DNA of 64,000 bases from Eutrigla gurnardus (lineage: Eukaryota > Chordata > Actinopteri > Perciformes > Triglidae), in assembly GCA_963514095.1 (NCBI GenBank), contig OY741284.1, positions 4,098,501 to 4,162,500 of the forward strand, written 5' to 3'. The position numbers and the translations under genes were made by a program. This document shows, piece by piece, positions 55,214 through 64,000 of this stretch (positions are counted from its first letter, which is position 1; the number at the start of each line of letters is the position of its first letter). The notes below the pieces were generated by a model. It was not told where the DNA came from. It made no database searches and saw only the letters and a list, made by a program, of their open reading frames with translations.

Positions 55214-57346
55214 ATGATCCGACCCCAAAAGGATCCAGCAGTTGATGGACTGAAAACCATGGAATGGTATGTGGACTACATGACGAACCCTGCTAGCAGG
55301 GCTCGCCAAATTGCTGCCAGCGGACTTTTTTTTGGAGCCGCAGCTAAGCCACCAGTCCATGTCTCGGCTACAGCTATGCTAGCAGCCCAGGCAACAGTCA
55401 CAGCCAGGCCACCGGATCACGTCTCGGCCACAGCACGGCTTCCCAGCTCCTGCCCGAACCCGTTCTGGGGTACTCGTCTGGCCCTGGGAGGGCCAAGGAG
55501 CGTCCAGCTGGCTGACCGGCAGTTGGCTCGTCGGTTGCCGACCTCAAGGAGGAGGTGCGGCACGAGGAAGCGAGCCCCCCCGATGCTGCTCACATCAGTT
55601 CTGTTGGGGGCCTGTCCGTCACCAGTTCCAGCAGAGGCCTTAGCCACAGCCAAGCATCCAGCCCAGGCCTTAGCCACAGCCAAGCCTCCAGCCCAGGCCT
55701 TAGCCACAGCCAAGCCTCCAGCCCAGGCCTTAGCCACAGCCAAGCATCCAGCCCAGGCCTTAGCCACAGCCAAGCATCCAGCCCAGGCCTTAGCCACAGC
55801 CAAGCATCCAGCCCAGGCCTTAGCCACAGCCAAGCATCCAGCCCACGCCTCGGTCACAGCCCTTGTCTCGGCCTGTGGTCTTCAGTCGGCGGCTCGGCCG
55901 ACACCTGCCAGTGGTCTTCAGTCGGCGGCTCGGCCGACACCTGCCAGTGGTCTTCAGTCGGCGTTCCGGTCGACACCTGCCAGTGGTCTTCAGTCGGTGG
56001 TCCGGTCGACACCTGCCAGTGGTCTTCAGTCGGCGGTCCGGTCGACACCTGCCAGTGGTCTTCAGTCGGCGGTCCGGTCGACACTCTCCAGTGGTCTTCA
56101 GTCGGCGGCCCGTCCGTCGCCAGTCCCGGCGGACGATCGTCCGGCACCAGCCCAGACAGGGGACCGTCCCACACCTGCTCCTCGCAGCCTTCGGGAGGTC
56201 CGCTCGTCACCCGTTCCTGTCCAGACGGGGGGCCGTCCGACGCCTGCTCCACGCAGCCTTCGGGAGGTCCGCTCGTCACCCGTTCCTGTTCCGACGGGGG
56301 GCCGTCCTATGCCTGCTCCGCGCAGCCTTCGGGAGGTCCGCTCGTCACCCGTTCCTGTCCAGACGGGGGGCCGTCCCACGCCTGCTCCACGCAGCCTTCG
56401 GGAGGTCCGCTCGTCACCCGTTCCTGTTCCGACGGGGGGCCGTCCCACGCCTGCTCCACGCAGCCTTCGGGAGGTCCGCTCGTCACCAGTTCCTGTTCCG
56501 ACGGGGGGCCGTCCCACGCCTGCTCCACGCAGCCTTCGGGAGGTCCGCTCGTCACCAGTTCCTGTTCCGACGGGGGGCCGTCCCACGCCTGCTCCACGCA
56601 GCCTTCGGGAGGTCCGCTCGTCATCCGTTCCTGTTCCGACGGGGGTCCGTCCGACGCCTGCTCCACGCAGCCTTCGGGAGGTCCGCTCGTCACCCGTTCC
56701 TGTTCCGACGGGGGGCCGTCCTACGCCTGCTCCACGCAGCCTTCGGAAGGTCCGCTCGTCACCCGTTCCTGTTCCGACGGGGGGCCGTCCTACTCCTGCT
56801 CCACGCAGCCTTCGGGAGGTCCGCTCGTCACCCGTTCCTGTTCCGACGGGGGGCCGTCCTACTCCTGCTCCACGCAGCTTTCGGGAGGTCCGCTCGTCAC
56901 CCGTTCCTGTTCCGACGGGGGGCCATCCTACGCCTGCTCCACGCAGCCTTCGGGAGGTCCGCTCGTCACCCGTTCCTGAGCGGTCCCGCCCGCTAGGTCG
57001 CCCTCATGCCCGGCCTCCTGAGCGGTCCCGCCCGCTAGGTCGCTCTCATGCCCGGCCTCCTGAGCGGTCCCGCCCGCTAGGTCGCCCTCATGCCCGACCT
57101 CCTGAGCGGTCCCGCCCGCTAGGTCGCCCTCATGCCCGGCCTCCTGAGCGGTCCCGCCCGCTAGGTCGCCCCCATGCCCGGCCTCCTGAGCGGTCCCGCC
57201 CGCTAGGTCGCCCTCATGCCCGGCCTCCTGAGCCCTGCCCCCAGACCCCCTCCACCCACCCTACGTATCCTGAACCCCTCCTCCTGGCCCCCTCCACCCG
57301 CCCTACGTATCATGAACCTTGGGGACGTCTGGGATCCGTCCCTTGA
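55214..57346 (+). CDS. 710-residue repetitive Ala/Pro/Ser/Arg-rich ORF
   Basis: The only long frame spanning the element interior. The first 35 or so residues (MIRPQKDPAVDGLKTMEWYV) look like an ordinary Gag-like leader. The next 100 are Ala/Arg-rich. Then come four tandem blocks: a 10-residue ALATAKHPAQ-type repeat (seven copies), a 12-residue SAVRSTPASGLQ-type repeat (seven), a 23-residue repeat containing TGGRPTPAPRSLREVRSS (twelve) and a 14-residue ERSRPLGRPHARPP repeat (six). The end is Pro-rich. No enzyme motif is present. Because all unit lengths are multiples of three, two other plus frames (55555-56979 and 55863-56996) and minus frames are also open, so an open frame alone does not prove translation. 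It could be a structural or RNA-packaging sequence. Function unknown. Confidence 0.55.
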   Translation: MIRPQKDPAVDGLKTMEWYVDYMTNPASRARQIAASGLFFGAAAKPPVHVSATAMLAAQATVTARPPDHVSATARLPSSCPNPFWGTRLALGGPRSVQLADRQLARRLPTSRRRCGTRKRAPPMLLTSVLLGACPSPVPAEALATAKHPAQALATAKPPAQALATAKPPAQALATAKHPAQALATAKHPAQALATAKHPAQALATAKHPAHASVTALVSACGLQSAARPTPASGLQSAARPTPASGLQSAFRSTPASGLQSVVRSTPASGLQSAVRSTPASGLQSAVRSTLSSGLQSAARPSPVPADDRPAPAQTGDRPTPAPRSLREVRSSPVPVQTGGRPTPAPRSLREVRSSPVPVPTGGRPMPAPRSLREVRSSPVPVQTGGRPTPAPRSLREVRSSPVPVPTGGRPTPAPRSLREVRSSPVPVPTGGRPTPAPRSLREVRSSPVPVPTGGRPTPAPRSLREVRSSSVPVPTGVRPTPAPRSLREVRSSPVPVPTGGRPTPAPRSLRKVRSSPVPVPTGGRPTPAPRSLREVRSSPVPVPTGGRPTPAPRSFREVRSSPVPVPTGGHPTPAPRSLREVRSSPVPERSRPLGRPHARPPERSRPLGRSHARPPERSRPLGRPHARPPERSRPLGRPHARPPERSRPLGRPHARPPERSRPLGRPHARPPEPCPQTPSTHPTYPEPLLLAPSTRPTYHEPWGRLGSVP
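55637..55860 (+). repeat. Tandem array 1, 30-bp unit
   Basis: Seven near-identical units beginning GCCTTAGCCACAGCCAAGC, plus a diverged partial eighth. Confidence 0.95.
55876..56112 (+). repeat. Tandem array 2, 36-bp unit
   Basis: About seven units containing GGTCTTCAGTCGGCGG. Neighbouring units differ mainly at GGCTCGGCCGAC versus GGTCCGGTCGAC. Confidence 0.95.
56145..56976 (+). repeat. Tandem array 3, 69-bp unit
   Basis: Twelve units containing GCAGCCTTCGGGAGGTCCGC with an exact 69-bp spacing. Variation is concentrated at a few sites, for example TGTCCAGAC versus TGTTCCGAC. Confidence 0.95.
56977..57232 (+). repeat. Tandem array 4, 42-bp unit
   Basis: Six units beginning TGAGCGGTCCCGCCCGCTAG with exact 42-bp spacing and very few differences. 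Confidence 0.95.
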
Positions 57347-57357
57347 GGGGGGGGTAC
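57345..57357 (+). promoter_or_regulatory. Polypurine tract of the tandem-repeat element
   Basis: GAGGGGGGGGTAC directly precedes the 3' LTR and overlaps the end of the ORF. Confidence 0.75.
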
Positions 57358-57889
57358 TGTCATGATCTGTGTTTGTTTTGATCTGTGTTGTCTTGATTTT
57401 GATTCTCTGGCTTATTTTGTAATTTTGCCCTTGGTGTGATTCCCTGTCTCGTACTTCCTGGTCCTTGTTGTTTCCGCTGTCTTGACTCCCCCTCCCTCTC
57501 GTGTTGATTACCATGCCTGCCCTGATGTGTTTCACCTGTCCCTCGTCAGCTCCCTGCCTCCCTGTGTATATAGTCTGTGTGTTTCCCCTGTCTCTTGTCG
57601 GATCATTGTTGCTGTCGATGTCGTTGTCTCTTGCCGCTGTCATGCACCACGTCTCGTCCCTGGATTTGTCTTTGTCCCTGCGTCCTGCCTTCCGTGTCCC
57701 TTCATGTCTTGGTTTTTCGTAAGTGTTTCTTTCATGACCGTTTTTGCCCTTGTGGTTTCCTTTGTTGTTACTTTGTTTTAGTATTAGTTTTTGGTTTTGT
57801 ATTTAGTTTATCATTGAAATAAATCCCTTTTAACTGCACTTGGGTCCTCACCTCCTGTTTCTGAGTCCACGCCTGACAGAACCGTGACA
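57358..57889 (+). repeat. 3' LTR of the tandem-repeat element
   Basis: Same length and, by eye, the same sequence as 54680-55211 except at the last positions, where it ends GTGACA. It is followed by the TATCT target copy. Confidence 0.93.
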
Positions 57890-58678
57890 TATCTGGTTTA
57901 AATACGTTCCTTTATTATTTGATTATCAATAGATGTGCATATGCATGCATAAACAAATGTAGGCTACATGTAGGCTAATATAAGTGGTTTTAATAATATC
58001 ATGTATGAGTTTGGTGTGATAAAAATAAACAAGTACAAGCAAGTGGGATATTAGTGAATAATTTATTAGACAAACAATCCATGTTATATATACAGGTTGC
58101 AATACGTGTATGATAAGAAGGAATAAGTAGTTTATCAACAAATGAATAGGAAAACATTTAGAATAAATGTAATATCTGATGTTTTCTGTTACAGGTTGGT
58201 GCCAGACAGCCGTACTGTAGGTCAATCCTCCTATTCCCCCGATGGGCCTCTACTTGGGAAGGGGATTTAAGGAAGGACTTCTGTCTTTCAAGGCATTCCA
58301 CGGAGAACCTCGTCCACTGCTTACTAACAGAACAGATGGGTTCCATGTCCATAGTTCCACGGTGGTGATGGGGGTGACAGCGACGAAGTCAACGAGCCAC
58401 TCCAGCAGTCCTGGGACATCCTCAGAGGCTCGTAGCTGCAGTGTCTGCTCCAAATGTCCGGATCCCTGTGTTGCAAGAACATGATTATTGTTGAGGTTTT
58501 ATTTGTGTTTATCAGTAGTGCAGTTTATAAGTAATACCACACAGTAGAAGTTGTTACAGACAAATGTTTCCTGTTTAATGATTTACGATTATTAGGCTGT
58601 GTACAAATCTAAATAATAAATATCTGAATATAGATATGATTGTTGACTCATGTTTTAGGCCTGCAGGTCTATTTCCCT

Positions 58679-59838
58679 CCTGCTCTGGAGGAGAGACCCT
58701 GCTGCAGTGGTTGGCATCATGGCTGAGGAGATGGGGTGTAGTGGAGTAATAGCAGGTCTTTGCTCCATCACCTCATCCATGACAACAAACACTTCCAGTG
58801 TGCAGCAGTGACCTCTCCTCCCTCAGTGCTGACACCTTCAGTTCCTTTAAACAACATATACAAACACTTTTCATAATCATTGTTTAGATCAGCTATTCAC
58901 CGCTAGTCATATATTATAATATGTACTGTAATACTGTTCCACATGGGACCAACTTAATGGACTCTGATGTTTTAACACATTGTAGATATTATCCAGCACT
59001 GACTTTGCCTGATTATTAATAAGAAAGACAACTTCATCTTGTTTATTTTATGCTTCACATCAAGCATGTAGTGTTCAATACTTTAAACTGCTTCCAACTC
59101 ACCTTGTATTTCTGCTTCATATTCTCCCACTTCTTCTTTGTCCATCTAGCTCCACCTTCCCTCCATCTAATGTTCTTCAATAAACATCCTATATGAAGAT
59201 CAGCACGTAGAAAAGTGTTACAGTTCATTGATGATTTCTTGCTGTTCAACAGAACGTTTCAGGTAGACATCTCAGGAGAGCAGGACATCTCCCATCTATA
59301 TACGCTGGTGTTCAACCTTATATCATTGAGTAGCTTAATATGCACCAGTAGTTGTTAAGCCCTGCATATGAGAATTATCACATTTAACACCACATTTTTT
59401 AAGTGAAGCCTCTCAGAGCAGCATCCCTCCTGCCGGTGAACTTCTCCTTATCGTTCCCTCCACTGAATGAGGCACTCGGTGTCTGCATCCGTCCCTTTAA
59501 CGGACAATGGTGCACGGCGTTATTAATCACCGTTAGTAAATATATAACCACGGTTTAACATAAGCACTATAATCTTAGTTAACGTCGGTAAAAACGGCAT
59601 ATTTGCCGCTTCGGTTACGCTCGCTAACCTCTATGGTAAATTACCGTCAGTAGGCTAGCCGGCTGGCAGGACCTTCGATTCGTAACGTTAACGTACAATG
59701 CCAACAACAATAAAGTAACGTTCATTATCAATACGATTTAAAAGTCAGCTGGAAACATAAAAGTCATGTTACAGTATACTTACATGTGTACGCGGTTTGT
59801 GTCGGGCTGTCGCCAGAATCACCGCAGTCGTCCGCCAT
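58679..59838 (-). pseudogene. Myb/SANT-like transposon gene, at least four exons
   Basis: Minus-strand gene remnant of the GTTCGAAATGCC transposon. Exon 1 (59838-59784) begins MADDCGDSGDSPTQTAYT and ends at a GTAAGT donor. Exon 2 starts at 59482 after an AG and reads TECLIQWRE. After a one-base shift it continues NDKEKFTGRRDAALRGF, typical of transposon-borne Myb/SANT DNA-binding proteins. Exon 3 (59241-59103) carries RWTKKKWENMKQKYK before a GTGAGT donor. A last exon ends about 58679 after VFVVMDEVMEQRPAITPL. The frameshift in exon 2 and stops in exon 3 make it a pseudogene. Another minus segment (58470-58250) is not recognised. Confidence 0.6.
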
Positions 59839-60060
59839 TATCCAAAACTTTTCAGAAGTCAGACGACCCGCAATGCATTTTGGGGAAGTTGAGTAGATTT
59901 AGCTAGGTCCGCTGTATACTCAGAAATTCTTGCCAATGCAGTATACATCCGGGCATTTCTCGCGTACACAAATTCACATACTATTGTATCTGAACGCACT
60001 ACGTACTCAAATTTACGTCACAATTGAGTACGAGTAGGACGTTAGTACGGCATTTCGAAC

Positions 60061-62210
60061 AGGCCATCGGCTGGTCATGACCCCAAAACAAACAAGTTAC
60101 TGTGATTTATTTGCAATGAAAAAATGTGAAGGGAAGGATGCTGAAATGACCATGTGGTGATTCCGATATGTACAAAGACTGAAGTCGTGCTTTGTCAGGT
60201 CTGTCCGCAAAACAACAAGCAAACAACGTTTAAAATGCTTCTTTTCTGAATGGAGTCTGGATGGGTTGCTGCTAGGTCTCTGTACTAATATAAAGTACTG
60301 TCCTTGAGGCCCGGGTAACCAAAGAAGGCAAAAGTTGAAAGATTTCAGCTTGCACAAATGAATATGTATTCATATCATTCACTTCACGTTAGTTCCAACT
60401 GTTTCATTTTCTTGTTTATTTTTGTTTTAATATCCATCCATCCATTGTCTACTGCTTATCCTGTATATATGAAGTGAAACTAAACTTTGAGTTGTGAAAC
60501 TGATGCAAATGCAGCTCTGTGAACCCCTGCAGGCCAATATTTGTTTTCAGCCAACAAAGAAGTGACAGTTGTCAAAACTTTGACTTTCATTTTACTTCAA
60601 ATGAAAGCTACAACTCACCAGATGTTTCCTTGGAAACTAGTGTTTGTCGGAAGCATTAAGCCACAAAATGGCGGTTTGGTGGAGGGATTCATCTGAGCAG
60701 ATTTAAAGGAGTTCTTCACTGGTGGACTTGAAAGTGGGTCATATATGTAGTCGAAATGTAAAATACATTTCAAATTTGGTGCCTTCTTGACCGAGAAAGG
60801 GCAGACAGTGGGTGCAGTCGAATAGTCAAAAAATAAGGTCCTAACTCCTATTCCTAACTCCTATTCCTTGACCTCTGGGGAAAACATCACGGGGTTAAGG
60901 AAAGGCGATAGGAGAACTCAAAAGGATTAAGGAAAAGTCGACCGCGGTGCTCAGAGAATCCGACCGGACTTTCACTAAGCTACGTCATTAAAACGCGGCT
61001 GCTGATGATTGACAGCTGATGATCGGCACCGGCGATTGACGTGCGTCTGCGCTGGAGAAACTACAATAATGGACTACAAAAAACGTGTCGTCCACTTCTC
61101 CACATGTTGGTTTTATAAACAGCTGGTTCACTGACTGTGACTTGTGATATATGACAGACACAGCGTCTCCCACTGTATAATTTCTCCTGAAGTTTTAATT
61201 ATTCCCACATACGAGGTGCGGAGAATGCGATCTCAATTATTATACACAAGACTACACGCTATGCGACTATAGGAGTAGACTACAAGACTACAGTTTGCCA
61301 TCTCATTACAAGATCTTTTTTGTGTGAAATGAACAACTTATCCCTAACACTTAATTTTTCATAAATTATACTTAATAGCCCAAATAAAAACATTTCACGC
61401 CGGTGCGTCTTTTACGCATTCCGAAGGTGCCCGTTTGATCTTGGATGGGCTTGGATTCGGACATTACTACATTTCAGGATTTTCAATGGTAACAGATAAG
61501 GTCATGATAATAATCATCTTGCTTTATTATTATTAGCACTACCATCTCCTCAAACTAAACAAGCAGCATCTCGGAGCTGTCATTTTCCTAAATGAGCCGC
61601 GGGACTCGATGTTTCGCGCTGTAGGCATTTTAATAGCGCATTTAATAGCGCATTTTAATCTGATCAGTTAACCGGTTTCAACCGGTTAATGAGGCTCGGT
61701 GGTCGGTCAAAAATATTTTTAGTTTTGGCCATCCCTAATTCGAAGAAGCAGCAGAGATGGCGAGTCCGGAGCAATCCGATGAAAAGTTAGCATTTTCAAG
61801 GTGGAGATGTCTGTTCTACTCATTTCAACTGACTTGTGAAAACTGCTCAGAAAAATTCAAATTCTTTGACATAAAGCAACTTTTTTTTTTTTTACAGTAA
61901 CGCAAATAGTTACTTTCCCTGGTAACTAGTTACTTTTATTATAAAGTAATTCAGTTACTAACTCGGTTACTTTTTGGAACAAGTAGTGAGTAACTATAAC
62001 TAATTACTTTTTTAAAGTAACGTTCCCAACACTGGTCATCAAGCTCCCACTTCACACACTCAACACACTTACATGTTTCATTTTAAACAGAAAAAAAGAC
62101 ATTTGAACTGTGTAAAAAACGAAGAATTTATGAATCATACATTATCCTGAGCCATAATCCCATATGACGCTCTGGGATATTTGGCAGAGATGTGTTCACT
62201 GTGTCTAGCA
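60061..62210. repeat. Tandem 2.15-kb unit, copy D (complete)
   Basis: A full unit from AGGCCATCGGCTGGTC to CTGTGTCTAGC. The spacing to the next copy is 2149 bp. It is nearly identical to copies B and E by eye. It includes the hAT-like ends described for copy B, the ATGGCGAGTCCGGAGCAATC segment at 61756 and minus frames at 60097-60357 and 60988-61173. Confidence 0.93.
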
Positions 62211-64000
62211 GGCCATTGGCTGGTCATGACCCCAAAACAAACAAGTTACTGTGATTTATTTGCAATGAAAAAATGTGAAGGGAAGGATGCTGAAATGACC
62301 ATGTGGTGATTCCGATATGTACAAAGACTGAAGTCGTGCTTTGTCAGGTCTGTCCGCAAAACAACAAGCAAACAACGTTTAAAATGCTTCTTTTCTGAAT
62401 GGAGTCTGGATGGGTTGCTGCTAGGTCTCTGTACTAATATAAAGTACTGTCCTTGAGGCCCGGGTAACCAAAGAAGGCAAAAGTTGAAAGATTTCAGCTT
62501 GCACAAATGAATATGTATTCATATCATTCACTTCACGTTAGTTCCAACTGTTTCATTTTCTTGTTTATTTTTGTTTTAATATCCATCCATCCATTGTCTA
62601 CTGCTTATCCTGTATATATGAAGTGAAACTAAACTTTGAGTTGTGAAACTGATGCAAATGCAGCTCTGTGAACCCCTGCAGGCCAATATTTGTTTTCAGC
62701 CAACAAAGAAGTGACAGTTGTCAAAACTTTGACTTTCATTTTACTTCAAATGAAAGCTACAACTCACCAGATGTTTCCTTGGAAACTAGTGTTTGTCGGA
62801 AGCATTAAGCCACAAAATGGCGGTTTGGTGGAGGGATTCATCTGAGCAGATTTAAAGGAGTTCTTCACTGGTGGACTTGAAAGTGGGTCATATATGTAGT
62901 CGAAATGTAAAATACATTTCAAATTTGGTGCCTTCTTGACCGAGAAAGGGCAGACAGTGGGTGCAGTCGAATAGTCAAAAAATAAGGTCCTAACTCCTAT
63001 TCCTAACTCCTATTCCTTGACCTCTGGGGAAAACATCACGGGGTTAAGGAAAGGCGATAGGAGAACTCAAAAGGATTAAGGAAAAGTCGACCGCGGTGCT
63101 CAGAGAATCCGACCGGACTTTCACTAAGCTACGTCATTAAAACGCGGCTGCTGATGATTGACAGCTGATGATCGGCACCGGCGATTGACGTGCGTCTGCG
63201 CTGGAGAAACTACAATAATGGACTACAAAAAACGTGTCGTCCACTTCTCCACATGTTGGTTTTATAAACAGCTGGTTCACTGACTGTGACTTGTGATATA
63301 TGACAGACACAGCGTCTCCCACTGTATAATTTCTCCTGAAGTTTTAATTATTCCCACATACGAGGTGCGGAGAATGCGATCTCAATTATTATACACAAGA
63401 CTACACGCTATGCGACTATAGGAGTAGACTACAAGACTACAGTTTGCCATCTCATTACAAGATCTTTTTTGTGTGAAATGAACAACTTATCCCTAACACT
63501 TAATTTTTCATAAATTATACTTAATAGCCCAAATAAAAACATTTCACGCCGGTGCGTCTTTTACGCATTCCGAAGGTGCCCGTTTGATCTTGGATGGGCT
63601 TGGATTCGGACATTACTACATTTCAGGATTTTCAATGGTAACAGATAAGGTCATGATAATAATCATCTTGCTTTATTATTATTAGCACTACCATCTCCTC
63701 AAACTAAACAAGCAGCATCTCGGAGCTGTCATTTTCCTAAATGAGCCGCGGGACTCGATGTTTCGCGCTGTAGGCATTTTAATAGCGCATTTAATAGCGC
63801 ATTTTAATCTGATCAGTTAACCGGTTTCAACCGGTTAATGAGGCTCGGTGGTCGGTCAAAAATATTTTTAGTTTTGGCCATCCCTAATTCGAAGAAGCAG
63901 CAGAGATGGCCAGTCCGGAGCAATCCGATGAAAAGTTAGCATTTTCAAGGTGGAGATGTCTGTTCTACTCATTTCAACTGACTTGTGAAAACTGCTCAGA
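62211..64000. repeat. Tandem 2.15-kb unit, copy E (runs off the window)
   Basis: Starts at AGGCCATTGGCTGGTC and follows copy D base for base apart from isolated differences. The window ends inside it, so the array continues to the right. Confidence 0.93.

Larger units (their letters stand above)
54680..57889 (+). mobile_element. Non-autonomous LTR retrotransposon with tandem-repeat interior
   Basis: Two 532-bp LTRs, flanked by the 5-bp duplication TATCT (54675-54679 and 57890-57894), enclose 2146 bp. The interior has no reverse transcriptase, integrase or protease. It is one long frame dominated by four tandem arrays, then a polypurine tract. The LTRs look identical except two adjacent bases near their last positions (CAGACA versus GTGACA), so the insertion is very recent. 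The LTR style and G-rich tract resemble teleost Ty3/gypsy elements, which would have to supply the enzymes. Confidence 0.92.
54139..60060. mobile_element. DNA transposon with GTTCGAAATGCC ends
   Basis: The left end GTTCGAAATGCCATACTAAC (54139) and the reverse complement of the right end (ending at 60060) match over about 40 bp with a few mismatches. It sits at the junction between tandem copies. Compared with the uninterrupted junction at 62195-62215, 12 bases (ACTGTGTCTAGC) are missing on the right. Its own DNA is 54139-54679 plus 57890-60060, about 2.7 kb. It contains a decayed Myb/SANT-like gene on the minus strand. It is interrupted by the LTR element at 54680-57889. I cannot assign the superfamily. 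The accessory gene suggests Harbinger-related. Confidence 0.75.

Noticed and set aside
55417..56693. Minus-strand open frames of 128-162 codons across the tandem arrays
   Set aside because: They are mirror images of arrays whose units are divisible by three and lack stops. They start and end at array edges and show no motif.
55637..57232. CRISPR-like array
   Set aside because: Units are contiguous tandem repeats without unique spacers, in a vertebrate retrotransposon.
47118..63322. Recurring 86- and 61-codon minus frames in each 2.15-kb unit as conserved genes
   Set aside because: They are unchanged only because the whole unit is recently duplicated. Neighbouring non-coding sequence is equally conserved and no protein family is recognisable.

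Overview
This window is genomic DNA from a teleost fish, probably a percomorph. The evidence is a bloodthirsty-type TRIM gene, a tetraspanin-8-like gene with vertebrate exon structure, tRNA-derived teleost SINEs ending in TGGATGGATGG, a Gmr1-type LTR retrotransposon, Penelope, CR1/Rex and R2-like retroelements, hAT and Harbinger DNA transposons, and abundant microsatellites. There is no bacterial operon structure and no CRISPR array.

Layout. Positions 1-4363 are mostly non-coding with dispersed repeats. A RING/B-box/SPRY TRIM gene lies at 4364-6195 (+). It is interrupted by a 195-bp hAT-type MITE (5244-5438) flanked by an 8-bp target duplication that places a stop in frame. From 6.2 to 14.4 kb there are decayed elements: a Penelope-like GIY-YIG fragment (minus, about 6960-7705), a 2.3-kb element with inverted arms and a degenerate Cys/His coding domain (8661-10997), and a common teleost repeat (about 12470-12930). 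A complete tetraspanin gene runs on the minus strand from 23614 (ATG) to 14417 (stop) in nine coding exons (250 residues). Most of its exons are too short to show as long ORFs. One intron is filled by a degenerate minisatellite and another holds a SINE. From 23.6 to 32.9 kb I see microsatellites, a second SINE, a Rex-like fragment and short repeats, but no secure gene.

Positions 32927-43358 are a nested stack. A Harbinger-like element (3-bp duplication CAG) contains a 9.3-kb Gmr1-type Ty3/gypsy retrotransposon (301-bp LTRs, 4-bp duplication GCAG). The integrase of that element precedes its reverse transcriptase and its capsid resembles the SCAN domain. Its leader in turn contains a 3.1-kb CR1/L2-type LINE on the minus strand. 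A second Harbinger-like fragment abuts directly at 43362.

From 46152 to the end of the window is a tandem array of a roughly 2.15-kb unit built partly from hAT ends. One copy is interrupted by a LINE (49008-53927) that itself carries an R2/NeSL-like element (about 49430-51850). At the next junction sits a DNA transposon with GTTCGAAATGCC ends (54139-60060). Inside that transposon is a young non-autonomous LTR retrotransposon (54680-57889). Its whole interior is a single 710-codon frame made of four successive tandem arrays with unit lengths 30, 36, 69 and 42 bp.

Only two host genes are well supported: the TRIM (broken in this haplotype) and the tetraspanin (apparently intact). They share no evident pathway. 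The rest is a stratified record of transposon insertions.
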